The notes under the pieces were generated by a model that saw nothing but the letters and a program-made list of their open reading frames with translations, made no database searches and was not told the origin of the DNA. Of a DNA stretch of 64,000 nucleotides, positions 35,754-46,742 are shown in pieces (positions within the stretch are counted from its first letter, which is position 1; every line of letters begins with the position of its first letter). The position numbers and the translations under genes are program-made. Source of the stretch: Hyaloperonospora brassicae (taxonomy: Eukaryota; Oomycota; Peronosporomycetes; Peronosporales; Peronosporaceae); contig CANTFL010001488.1 of NCBI GenBank assembly GCA_947650285.1, forward strand, positions 310,001-374,000, read 5' to 3'.

Positions 35754-37270
35754 TTGAAAAAATTCCTGATCGGAGACATAATGAAGTTGAGTATTGAAGA
35801 AGCGAAACTATGTGCTCGGATCGCGTCCAAATATGAAGTTGACGAAAGCGGACTACTGTTTTTCTGCCCGCGATCGACGGAAGATCCAGATAGCCGCGTA
35901 GAATTGATTCGTTTGGTGGTACCGGAACTACTGCAGCAAGCTTTCCTGCATCATTATCATACCAGTCTGGAGGGCGGACACCAATGTATCGGCAGAACAT
36001 ATCAACGAATCCGGTCCAAGTTTCACTGAAGAGGACTCTATCGAAGTGTCCAGCGTTATGTGGGAGAACGTGTTGATTGCTCGACGGAAAAGGCAAATCT
36101 ATCCTGCGCGGCGAATCGCCGGGAAATGTCCAAGCCACTTAATCGTTTCAGATAATTGCTATGGATCACATTCCACCGTTTCCGCAATCTTTCAAGGTAA
36201 AAAACTAAGTTGTTGCTGTGAGTAGATCTGTTCTAAGGGTACGTAATTGCTAAGGCGAGCTCTTCTAGAACTACTCATACGATAACTGAGAGTTACGAGA
36301 AGTGTGTGTTTCAAAGATTTTGAGCCAGTGAAGCGATCCGCCATGATCGAGAGCAAGTGTCCATGTCCGATTTCTTCCCAGCGTTCAACCGGATCGCGGG
36401 GCAGAAACAGCGTGCTACTATGGCATATCGACCCCAAGCGAATGGAACAGAAGAAAGAATGGTGCAGAAACGGACGAGGGCGTTTAGGATGTACGTTACA
36501 GATAGATATCAGAAGAATTGGGACGAGTACGCAGAGAGGTTGACGTTCGCCATCAATAAGGCACAGGATCGCGTACGAGGCGATACGCCATTCTACCTGA
36601 TCTACGGTTGGGACCCACGATCAACGCTGGAAGCGACTTTGCCTTTGGGAATCACCAAACGACGGAACCAAGATCCAAGAAGATGGCTTTACCATATGCA
36701 ACGTCATTACCAGAGAGCGAGAGAAGTCGTAAACGATTGTCTACGGATCGCAATCCAAGATCGGACCGATCGACAGAACACTGAGGATGGATCGCATGAT
36801 ATCGAAGTTGGATCGCAAGTGTGGCTCTATTTGAATCGAGTAAAAGAAGTATACACCCGAAAGCTGGCACAAATGTGGCATGGGCCATTCCGTGTACGGG
36901 GCTACGCGGAAGACAAGCGGTGCGGTTGGAGGTTTGAATACTCCGTATTGATTATTCGCATTGGTACGTGTATCCAAGCTCAAGCGGGTGAATACCCTCC
37001 CGGATCGGCCAAAAACTTGTTGAACGTTGAAGAGGCGGATCGCTTGGATTTTGACGAATCCCTGCTGCCGGATATAGCTGGGAACACACATTGGATGAAG
37101 ATGAATTTTAAGTCGAGAAGATAATGGAGGTGCGATCCGGCAGACGGACCCGTTTTGGCAGAGTGCAGCGCCAGTATTTGATGGAATGGAAGAAATCGGT
37201 CGATCCGACTTGGATAGGTGAGGTTGACTTGAACTGTGGGGACTCGCTGCAAGAGTTCGATCGCGATTGA
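35754..37270 (+). pseudogene. Element 3 integrase and chromodomain-like end
   Basis: The zinc-binding HHCC region starts at ~35950 (HHYHTSLEGGHQCIGRTYQRI) and its CVDC-type pair follows near 36070 in a broken stretch. The catalytic core includes LLWITFHR-like residues near 36155, then 36357-37124 carries SDFFPAFNRIAGQ, the QANGTEERMVQ block with the last acidic residue, and the C-terminal arm (VGSQVWLYLNR-like). After the stop at 37122, another frame (37124-37270) encodes QYLMEWKKSVDPTWIGE, resembling the core of a chromodomain, which would guide integration to particular chromatin. Confidence 0.8.
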
Positions 37271-37619
37271 GTCAGCAAGAATCGCTTCGAGGTAATGCAA
37301 TCACACGAAGCAGCGGTGGATGAATCCCAGATGGGTCGAATCGGAAGTTGCCTGCAAGAAGGTTGCAGATGTGAACAAAGGGAAGGGATGTGCGTGGCGA
37401 TCAAGGTTATCAAACCCGATCGCAGTGAGTAATTAGAAAAGGCAAATGAGACGAAGTCAAGTGATGATCAACAACGAAGAAAAAGATGGATATATATTGA
37501 CCAATTAAAACGGACTGTCGGATCGCTACGGAGTACTTCGAAAAATATTTACCCGACAAGCGAGCGATCGGAGACCCTGGATGATCCTCGATGCAAGGTC
37601 AAAATTGGTTGCGCCAGGC

Positions 37620-39900
37620 TTCAGCTGTATCCAAACGTGCCAACGCGGATATTAAGTTGTGTATGTTCTTCTAAGAATCGCCCGAACCCGGGTACCATGG
37701 GCGCATCTTGACCGGTGACGGGAGATGCATGAAGAACATATCCAGGAACAGATCCAAATCTAAGTGTCCGTCGATCATCCCCTGGAGGATAAAGCGCAAT
37801 ACGGTTTTCCATCGGGGCCCGGATCGCGATCGCCGCTGTTTGCGCTACTAGTAAATCCGCGACATCTCCAGATCGCGCTCGCGTTCCTCGACCGGCAAGT
37901 AAATGGCGTGAGTTGCTTCCCACAGATCCTGCCGGTGCCGATTAAAAAGTCGCTATACACGGTCGAAAGCTCAGCGAACCAGCGAGTCGCGTGAAAATTA
38001 ACGGGTGTAACTTGGCTCCGATAGTGATTCCGGGTTTCTTGCTTCTACAGCTCCGACACTTGTGCAGAAGTGACCAAACGCGGAATCCACTCGGATTCGG
38101 GTAGCGCAGAGTTGGATCAAGGAGCTGTGGGAGTTGGGAATATGAATTCCTTTGGCCGCGTCAAGTGCTTAAGCAGGATGTCCACATTAAACTTCGCCAC
38201 GCAAGTCAAACTTGCACGTCGTGCCGACCACGGGTGCACTTGAACGTAAGACCGGGGTACCCGATCGCGGTTGCCGGGAAACCACTGATCGTGGGGTATC
38301 GAGTTAGGGCCAAACGGTCGTGATTCGCTGCCCAAAGTAGGTCATTCTCGACCTCCCGCGCGTCGCTGGGAAGGCTCAGTGATCCGTCAGAATCACTGGA
38401 CGCTTCGCTAAATAAACCCACTTTTGATACCGGACGCGGCGCAGGTGGCGTAAGTCTACATGGGAATGGAAGCAATCTGGAATTGGTACTGGGAGCGATC
38501 CGGACTTTGAATTAAAAGAATTCCCGAGATTCGGAGCAGTGGTAGGTCCTGAACATGACGAGACGCTCTTGATCAATACACGGCGCCGCGACGAAGAGCG
38601 CGTCCAGACAAAGCAGCCAGCGTGTCTTCATCAGATGATTCAAAGAGATCGGTCTCTGACAGAGACAAATTACTGGCTTGAATCTCCTGCGTTTGCTTGG
38701 TTTCTGCCTGGGGGTTAAATTTAGTTTTACCTGCGAGACCTTGGGTGGATCGTGCCGGCCCAGTGGATCGTCCTGAAGAAGCCTGGGACTTGTCAGGTTG
38801 CGCCTGTCTAGGGAATCGCGTAGACTTGGGAGAAGTTTCATAAGATCCAGAAGTTTGCGTGGGTTGTACTTGTCTAGTTGATCGCAGGGATCTACCGGTG
38901 GACTTTACCGATGGGATAGCCTTAGACTCCATTACGGATCGCGTCACCTTTGCTACGCTGGGACGCTTGATCAGGAGATCGGGTTCCCCGGACCTGGATC
39001 GCTTGCGAGTTGGTGGAGTAGCGGAAGCAGCAGAGGTTAACACCAGATGAAGGTAGGGATTGCCAGAGCCCACCTGAACCAGGTGGGCCCGGATGGCGTC
39101 GCGATCACGGACTGCCGAAAGACGTTTCTTCTTTTAGTCCAACATTTGATTTTGAAGGCGATCTACTTTTGTGTCTCGATCTACCAGGTCCGATCTCAGA
39201 CGCCGCAGCTCATCTTCGACATGCTGGTGTTTTCGGAGGTCGTCCTTGTAGGCCTTGGGCAAATCTTATAACGCCGCCGTGGCCACCATAAGCTTCTTGT
39301 TGGTCCGTTTACAGGATTTTATATTTGGCTGCCTTCTCCGTGGCGGTTTATAGATCGCCGCCCAAGTTTTGCTCAGCGGTAGCCGGGCGCAAGGTCAACG
39401 ATTCCACTTGCTGCTGGGCTGAAGCCACTTTGCGCACCCGACGAGCCTACTCACGCTCCAGAGCTGCGTTGGCTTAAAATAGCGGTCTTCATGATCCGGA
39501 TCTCGTCATTGTGGACCGAACGTCTGCCCAGTTCTTCTTGGAAATCATTTGACTTCTGGATCAGCGATTGGTGATCCCACCAGAGCCTAGTAAAGCGATG
39601 CTGGAAGTAAGTCGCTAAGCGCGGGGCCAAGTCGATGTACGATCGCAGCTCTGCCTGCAGCCTGTCGATCTGCAACTTCTGGCCACGATGCGCTTCTTCC
39701 AAGGCACGGTAATCTGTCAGCCTGCTTCTTTGAGTTCCAGTTGGTTATAAAACGCCGCAATCTGTGAAAACACACTCTCGCGATCCGCCAAAGATGGAGC
39801 ACTCACCAGTGTCGACTGGAATAAGGTACGCGATCCGTCAGAAGAGATCGACGGTGACAAGGGAGGAGGGATCGATTAATCAGTTACCGAGGTAGCCCCA
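37620..39900 (-). pseudogene. Antisense gene of element 3 (unknown function)
   Basis: Between the chromodomain and right LTR the long frames are on the minus strand, opposite to gag-pol. From the LTR inward: a Glu/Arg/Gln-rich coiled-coil region (39802-39451), a Ser/Thr/Lys/Arg-rich low-complexity region (39073-38573, 166 aa), an acidic patch with SETDLFESSDED, and a more globular part (38475-38206, then fragments to 37621). The pieces are separated by stops and shifts. No motif of a known family was recognised. Its place and orientation match the antisense frames of elements 1 and 2, though the order of coil and globular parts appears different. Confidence 0.55.
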
Positions 39901-39989
39901 GGAGGCTCGAGAGAATCGGACGGTGCAGACGAGGATAGAGTCATGGCCGTTACGGGGTGCGTAGCCGATCGACACCGTATGTCGATCGC

Positions 39990-41008
39990 CGATGCAGGAA
40001 GCGATTAGGAGAAGCGCAAATGAAGAATGAAGAACAGTGTATCGCACGATCCACCTTAATTGCGAAACCAGTTCGATTAGTGGAGCGCGTACAAAGATGG
40101 GCCTGTTGGGACGAGGAAGGTGACCAAAAGACTAATCGAAAGTAAACGACTGTCCAAGTCGCGCAGGTTGATCCACCTTCTATCCTGGATACATCTGGGT
40201 GTTGTGGATCACATAATGGGCGTGGAATAAATAATTGGTTTGGATCATATACCGCGATCCACTGTGGAGCGATCCACTGTATCGCGATCCACTGTACCGC
40301 GATCCTCTACCTAGCGATCCGCTACGGAGCTATCCACTACGGAGTATCTACTAAGGACCACATGAAAAAAGCGATCAATGACATAGACAGGTGGTGCACA
40401 ACAGTTGACCTAGCAAACAGATAAGCTTAGTCAAAGGGTTTGGATTTGGTTAGTTGAAAGTAAACAGAACTGAATTTGCAACGAAAGACACCCATCGCTT
40501 TCTTCCGGGCAGAATCATTGGCCTTCCGTTGAATAGAGAGTCACCCACGTCTCAGTGAACTTCGCCCTTGATTTGTTTGGCCAGGCGGAAAGTCAATTCT
40601 CACCCCCCTTAGTGCGATAGGAACAGTGAACCTTACGTTTCGGACTCAAGATCGCGAGACGGCTCAAGTGGTCAGGAGGCTCGCGGATCAAGCATCACCC
40701 TTGCCAAAGGCGACTATAGGAGAACGCCCAAGTATAAACGCGATTGAGTGAAGAATTCCCACCGAGCCCGCCCCTACGTTTGACGGGGTTAGGAATTTCT
40801 ACCCAATCAACCCCTATCCACAAATTGGTCAAGTTCAGCCTCAGCTCAAGTCCACAAAGAAGAGCGCAACCCGCCCCACCGACGGGTACGTACACACTAT
40901 GAGCGAGAATTCATAGAGCACGGAATCGGAGTACCTCCGCGTTAGTCGGTCGTCCGGGCGCCAGTGAAGATTCGGGATCGGCTCGCAAAACGAGCGATCA
41001 CCACTTCA
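39990..41008 (+). repeat. Element 3 right LTR
   Basis: Homologous to 27860-29130. Ends GATCACCACTTCA at 41008. It contains an array of GCGATCCACTGT/GCGATCCGCTACGGA-like short repeats (40255-40350). The left boundary is uncertain; the purine-rich stretch at 39848-39870 may be the polypurine tract. Confidence 0.8.
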
Positions 41009-41336
41009 CCACAACGAAGCGTATCCGCTTCGTTGTAGTAAGTACTATTGTATAGATATGATTTAGTCCTGAAATGTGTCTTGTCCTGATTGTCCTAAGA
41101 TTACAAGATTAACATCAAAGCAAGTATAGTGACGTCTACTCACCACCCATTGCGCGTGTCTAAATGTGTTGAGTGGGTTGAAACGATGGCCTGTATCAAC
41201 CAATATGTAGACCCTGAGGCACTGCAATAATATTACTGACTTCAGTAATGCTGTAGTGAGAATATTTATTTCATGTTCTCGAATTTTTTTTCTAATTTAT
41301 CACGCATTACATCATGTACAGGAACACCTCGTTACA
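41009..41336 (+). mobile_element. LTR fragment, hairpin family
   Basis: 3' part of a type-A-like LTR ending CCTCGTTACA at 41336, with the common TCTACTCACCACCCATTGCGCG block at 41144. It begins at the element 3 boundary with a perfect 11 bp stem ACAACGAAGCG/CGCTTCGTTGT (41011, 41026; loop 4), a position equivalent to the 5' hairpins of complete LTRs. ATTACTGA/TCAGTAAT lies near 41232. Confidence 0.75.
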
Positions 41337-41854
41337 CGCCCCATCCAGTAAGAGACAAGCATTCTCAATCTCATTGCATCAATTTAGTATTTCATTCGCC
41401 GTATAACTTGATAATATTCCACGCTTATTACCAGTAATATTCGGTACCAACGTGAGATCGTTACAATTAAACATCCATCGATCTTCACGGACGTATACCA
41501 TTTAACCTTTTCGTGTATTTGCGATCGAGAATCTGACCTTGTCGACTTTGAGTGGACAGATATCGACAATGCCGAGTTTATGAGAGACTTTGCCACAATG
41601 GTATAAACGCTGTACAAAGGAACTCGATTCGGGAAAAACATTTGTGCGGTCAATGGCCAAAATAGGGACTGGATCTTCTTCAATCAAGGTGCGCGGTCAT
41701 TATTTTATCAGCTATTAAACATATCGACATTTTTTAAGCTGTGAGACGTTTCGATGAGATCTGGATCGATGAAACGGTCTCTTTTATTGCATGCTGTTAA
41801 GACGTAGATGAAGGGATTATCGAAAGTTTATAGAGGTCAAAATTGAGGTTTACA
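41337..41854. other. No gene recognised
   Basis: Short minus-strand frames (41384-41683) without motifs. Nothing else identified. Confidence 0.4.
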
Positions 41855-42320
41855 TGTTACAGGTTGAGCCCGTTTGATAAAAATTGATTCGAATGTATCA
41901 ATTTCTAAATATTATCTAATTGGATAATATATAATAAACATCACTCAAGAAGAGGTGATGTTAATAGATTATTCCCTCCGAGGGTAAAGTTCGTGGTTAC
42001 TCCACTTCTTGGCTGATGTACACGGTACATCAAACAAATTAACCACCAATCGTTGCTGGACGCGCGCAATGGGTGGTGAGCATCAAACCCACATGGGAAT
42101 TTATAATGTTTAATATAGTTAGATGAGGACAGAAAATGTTTATTACGAAACATAACTATATTAAATACAGTTCGAAATTCCCTCAGAAAGAGCTTTAGGA
42201 TTTTGTTTGCTTCGGCTGCGCTCCCTCGCCACGTGTACGTGACATCGGGAGCACGCAGGTATCTGTATTCAGTCAACACAGGGTCTTTCCACTCATCTGA
42301 AAATAGCGTGTCGCGTTACA
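41855..42320 (-). mobile_element. Solo LTR, hairpin-chain family, type B-like, reversed, older
   Basis: 466 bp in the same orientation and subfamily as 26827-27284, sharing the GATTCGAATGTATCAATTT segment and the CTGGACGCGCGCAATGGGTGGTGAG block. Ends are eroded (TGTTACAGG... / ...GCGTTACA) and flanking 5-mers do not match (TTACA, ATAGA), so the target duplication is lost or the copy is rearranged. Stems persist: AAATTGAT/ATCAATTT, AATATTATC/GATAATATT and AACATCAC/GTGATGTT. Confidence 0.82.
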
Positions 42321-43542
42321 ATAGACGTCTCGCAACAGCACAAGAGAAAACAAGATTATTTCGAGCGGTTTAAATACAAGATCAAATGTTATACTCAATC
42401 TCTTAGAGCGAATCGGCAAAAATTAAATAAATTGTTTATACTGTAATACTGTGGAAGATTATCACTTAAAGATCGCGCATGTTAAGTTTTCACCGTAAGC
42501 AAGATCAAAATCTGCCTAGGCTTTTACAATCAAATAAAGATATTATACTTGACGGGTGGACAGGGTAAATACACTAAATGTAAGAAGCACACGAAACAGG
42601 GTTCCCCATGTGATAGTCGCCAAGTCCGTGCAATATGTAAGGTCGCCTTTGCGTCACTACATTGTGACAAAGAATCCACCCCAATTTTTGGTGCATTAAG
42701 CCTCAATATTTCAAACTAATCCGAAGAAGCTGCCTATTTTTCAATTTCTATACATCGACGGACATCGCGCACCAAAAACTCTATAGCGCGTTGTAGTCGA
42801 TTTACACGACGTCACATCCGCGAAGTCCCCGACACCGACAGAAGAGATTTCGCATATATAATGTATAATTCGGAGTTGGAGCGATCGACAAGTAGTCTAT
42901 TGCTTGTGTCCCAAGCTCGCTGTCCAGGACGCGCATTATTCTGCTTCCGATATATGTTTGCTTTGCAGTTTCCGAGTTATTTGTGTCTGGCTCCGCCATT
43001 ACGTCGCTGGTATATTATCCATCTTTAATATCCGCCGAGGTTCCCATTTTGTGATTGGTGTTTATAAATGAGCGACGCAATGGACTTACCCCATTACATA
43101 AGTATTAACTAATCATGCATGCTTACGTAGTTTTGCTACATCCGATGTCGTACGTCGCATGATTTAATCGCGTGAATTTTAATCAAAGCTGACCAATGTT
43201 TATAACATGCCGACGCTTACATAAATGAATCCATTTTGTCCAGCAAAAACATTCTTGATAAGTAAAAAGCAAAAAAATTATAGTAAACATATGTCTTTAG
43301 TTTTAAACACTGGGATAAAAACCTTCTTTACATCGGTGCAAGATAGCAGGAGCTTCAAATTCCGTCAAAATTATGCAATTATTATCGTCTGATGTAGTAT
43401 TCAAAATGCTTACTCATTTTCCTTTTAATCCCATTACAAAAAATTATGCAAAAAGCGATGAACGCGCGCAATCGGTCATTAGCAGATCGGTACAGGTTTT
43501 GCTTCCATTCAGACAGGCTCCGACAAGAAAAGCAGATTAAAT
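42321..43542. other. AT-rich, no gene recognised
   Basis: No motif-bearing frame. The minus-strand frame 42802-42999 (65 aa) is not recognised. Confidence 0.4.
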
Positions 43543-43654
43543 GACGACAAACACTTCTTTCGACAAAATAGGAGTGCTCTATTGTATCATAGTTTCAGAA
43601 AGTGGAACTATGATAAATAAAGCATTTTTTTTGTCGAACAATTTGTTTGTCGTC
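43543..43654. repeat. Imperfect hairpin MITE-like repeat
   Basis: 112 bp with inverted arms: GACGACAAAC ... TTCGACAAAA ... TATCATAGTT on the left and the matching complement on the right, around a short centre AGAAAGTG. The arms have small indels. No clear target duplication could be assigned. Confidence 0.65.
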
Positions 43655-44480
43655 GATAAGATTTTTTTGCAGGTACGTGCACGAGCGGTTACGAGGCACC
43701 TGTCACACCCTTGTAAGTGAATATTGGCCTATACTGTGGGCAGTATAAGTAGGTGGGCTGTTGTGCAGCTATAGAAATACGTAGTCGCATGCTGAAGTAG
43801 TGGCAGGGTGCAACAAAACTTTCTTTGTCTCAATCCTGATGCAAAGTCCCTTTCAAACCTGATAGCCTTTCGTTTTGCTTGGTAAAGTGATAATTGTCAA
43901 TCAGCACTACAGACAAGATTTAGTTGACACAAGCGTTGGTGCACGCGTGGGCCGTAGGTCGCTTTTTTTTCTGTGGTAACGTATGACTCATACGAAACAA
44001 TTGGGAACTGTCGTTCATCTAATACCACATTACCTACCTACTGCACAGCTCTTGGAAGCAGCATATACACAAAGCAGGATCATGGGTCCTGCGCGTTAAT
44101 CAACGCAGTCGTATCTCCGACTACAAACTTATCCTTTTATTTGATTGACTGTCGTTCATTAAATATAATCGTGTCTAACGATGGCTATTATCCCAAGGCC
44201 ATTAGCTACCATTTTTAGCTTGTATTTAATGTGGCTCTCATATATGTGGCCATTCTTATCCAGATTCTAACCGCAACACACCTTTATGCACTTTCTGCCA
44301 TCTTTTATAATGGGCCAACGCTCAACAATCGTGCTTGCTGTGAGATAAGCACAAGTAAGGTGCAAGCAAGTAAGTCAGATGCGCCTGATTGACAAAGCAC
44401 GAATAACATGGGGCAAAACAAAAGAAATGACTTTTACTTATGTATGTGTAGAATCACCTCAGCGGCTTAACCTAAAAGAA
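43655..44480. other. Downstream flank of effector candidate
   Basis: No gene recognised. The interval nearest 44480 would hold the 3' UTR of the minus-strand effector gene. Confidence 0.45.
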
Positions 44481-45239
44481 CTAGAGGGAGCTCTTTGAGA
44501 CTGACTTGTGAAATTTGACGTACTTCGCGTAGGCGTCGGTAGCATCAATGACAAGACGGTCAATACCATGGTCATGGTCCTTTGCGCCATTCTGTTGCAC
44601 TGACGCAAGCCACGATGAACGCAGAGCTTCAGGGCGAATATCGTCGTCGTAAATCCTCCGTAGCTGTACATCTTCAACCTTTTGTACCCATAAAGGCGCC
44701 TCTTTCTGCGACTTCTGCACAAGCATCTTCACGGCTTGAATTACAGCTGCCGCTTCGATCGGGGTCAATTGGTTAAGCCTCTCAACTATATGATGGACCC
44801 GAGGGGGACCCGCATACTTGTACCGATTTGCCGACAACAGCTGTTCAGCCTTTAGTACAAGCTGCTTGAGCTCCTCACTCGATGCCGGTAGCAGGTACGA
44901 TATTGTACCTGGTGATTTTGATACTCGGGCGGGAGCCGACATCACAGTAGCTACAGTTGGCTGTAAAGATGGAAGGGCGGCCGTGGCAGCACTCAGTTTA
45001 GTGTCAGCAGTTCGAAATGCCATACCCACCAATACGTCCAAGAGGTCAAGGGGTCCCCCTCGTTCTTCTTGCTCGGCCACAGTGGCAGCATCGGTCCGCA
45101 GTATTTTCTTATCCGTCTCGGGATCGAGTGCATGAGCAGCCGATGCCGTGGCTTTTGCTTCGATGCTTTCCAAAGCGCTGTAAGAACCGGCTGATAGCAC
45201 GCCAGTGGCGAAGAGTGCACGGAGGTACAAGGCCTTCAT
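44481..45239 (-). CDS. RxLR-EER-type secreted effector candidate, 252 aa
   Basis: ATG at 45239-45237 opens a typical secretion signal (MKALYLRALFATGVLSAG, a short basic start then a hydrophobic core; cleavage probably around residues 20-25). Residues 45-48 read KILR, a degenerate RxLR, and EER follows at 58-60; this spacing is typical of oomycete effectors delivered into plant cells, where RxLR-EER is linked to secretion and translocation. The rest (residues ~62-252) is a helical, Ala/Leu/Lys-rich C-terminal region with Trp at the C-terminal half (APLWVQKVEDVQ, RSSWLASVQQ), possibly WY-like folds, though I cannot confirm one. The frame extends upstream to 45290 only through a non-ATG codon. 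No introns or breaks. Its isolated position in repeat-rich DNA is typical of such genes. The host target is unknown. Confidence 0.75.
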   Translation of the reverse strand: MKALYLRALFATGVLSAGSYSALESIEAKATASAAHALDPETDKKILRTDAATVAEQEERGGPLDLLDVLVGMAFRTADTKLSAATAALPSLQPTVATVMSAPARVSKSPGTISYLLPASSEELKQLVLKAEQLLSANRYKYAGPPRVHHIVERLNQLTPIEAAAVIQAVKMLVQKSQKEAPLWVQKVEDVQLRRIYDDDIRPEALRSSWLASVQQNGAKDHDHGIDRLVIDATDAYAKYVKFHKSVSKSSL

Positions 45240-46179
45240 GTCTGGGACACGGAGACTAAGTTGGATGAGGAAGGACGCAACGAGGCGCAAAACGGTAAAT
45301 GAAAGCAGCAGGCAAATGATCTAGCATTCCAGATGCAGTTTCTGTGCTTCAGCTGCGGAAGACCAATCATTAGCCCGGACGACGGCCATGCGACGTCCAG
45401 ACCAGAATAAATGTATCAGATGGTATTAATTTATAAAGTTTGAGTGGCGAAAGATGGTCGTGGACGCAGACATATGGTAGGTAAACCTGAGCGATGGGCG
45501 ATCACGTGCTGCTAATCCGACCCAAGTACTGTCGTTCAAGGCTTGAATATACACGCCATATTATCAGCTGTCATCAATCATGCGATGAAGCCACATTAGT
45601 TTGTCTCTTTAAGCACATGCAGTTCAGTATAAGAATCCGGTCCACTTTGGTCGACAAGCGTCTTAGCCACAAAATCGTGCACGGTCCAAGGTGTCGTCAC
45701 ACACGCCAAAAATTATCTTTCCATGCAGCGAATACAAGATAGTCCGAACGAATGGGCCGTCCATGTCCACCGATTGGACGTGGTATATGGCTGCGGGATC
45801 GATGCGCAAAGGCATACCAACCGTACACAGTCAAGGGCCAATCAAACTGGTACGTGCAGATATTTCTCCAGCAATTGTTGCCAGGCTACTTTAATGCCCA
45901 GCATGCTTAGACCGTCTTGACGCACAGAACACCTGGTTTAAGATTTCGGTGAAGCCACTCTGGCCAAAACACCGCATTGTGCTAGGCAGCTATCTGAGAT
46001 TGTGGTCGCAGCAAATTACATATCCTGGTTGGTAAACGCCAAAAAACGTCGGCGCTGAACAGTCAAGCTTCTTCCTATAGCAAGGTGTAGAGCTCCACAT
46101 CAACAATCGGTGGCGAAAACCGGCCTTAAAATATCAGAGGCAAAAGCCAGGTGCTAAAAATGAGAGCTCCCAATAGGAG
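45240..46179. other. Upstream flank of effector candidate, no other gene recognised
   Basis: Contains the effector promoter. Small frames at 45494-45742 and 45723-45920 (+) have no recognisable motif. Confidence 0.4.
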
Positions 46180-46484
46180 ATTGTACCCTGCCAAGTACTT
46201 GAGAAATGCAGATGACACGATCGCTGTCGATTGGATTCGCTGCACAGGTCGCAGAATTGGAATGGCTTGTTTAGCAGAAAGGTCTGCAGTTGAAACGGTC
46301 GCTGTCGATAGGATTTGATGCACAACGACAGGTCGCAGAACTGGAAATACTTGTTCAGCAAAAAGGCTCAGTTCTGCGACCTGCACTTGGAGCGGCTCTA
46401 GCAGATTACAGGGAGCAGTCTTCAGACAAAAGCATGTTCTTTGCACAAAGCAATTCTAATCTAGACGGTAGTAGCAGCGAATAA
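46180..46484 (+). pseudogene. Remnant with tandem coiled-coil repeat
   Basis: Two direct copies of a ~78-84 bp unit (46218-46295 and 46296-46379). Both read in one frame as RSLSIGF..AQ..VAELE.LV.QKG, a 26-28 residue heptad-like repeat, but the first contains TAG where the second has CAG. A short Ala-rich tail (SVLRPALGAALADYREQ) follows to 46484. There is no start codon context or signal peptide, so it looks like the surviving end of a repeat protein gene. Confidence 0.5.
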
Positions 46485-46742
46485 GCTACCACAATAGCAG
46501 AATCGATCAAAGCTCGCCTCACACAGGGGACGGGTTAAACATCCTCAACTAAAAGACTACCTGTCCTTAAGTCTATCCCCAACTACACAGACATATAATC
46601 AGTTATTTTTGGGTCGTAATTTGTGCTCGTCTTGACAGATGGCAAAACGATAGCGGTACATAGCACCGAGTTCTACGCTAAGAGAGGCTCAAAGAACACA
46701 ATCAAGCTTATAGGAAAACCACGACCCTGTCCGGGTCCCCGC

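Larger units (their letters stand above)
27860..41008 (+). mobile_element. Gypsy element 3, ~13 kb, degenerate, GATC-rich
   Basis: Long Ty3/Gypsy element on the plus strand: left LTR (~27860-29130), gag with zinc knuckles, protease, reverse transcriptase, RNase H, integrase, a chromodomain-like end, then ~2.3 kb with a minus-strand gene, and right LTR (~39990-41008). The two LTRs differ at perhaps 15-20 % of positions and by indels, so insertion is old. Every coding block is interrupted. It carries a SINE and a minisatellite in pol. Size and layout recall the very long Gypsy elements known from Phytophthora genomes, but I cannot assign a named family. The right end abuts an LTR fragment of the hairpin family (41009-41336), so it probably inserted into that LTR. 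Confidence 0.88.

Noticed and set aside
37621..39802. Host gene between element 3 integrase and right LTR
   Set aside because: The minus-strand frames lie inside the element, between chromodomain and LTR, and match the antisense gene position of elements 1 and 2, so an element-borne gene is the simpler reading.
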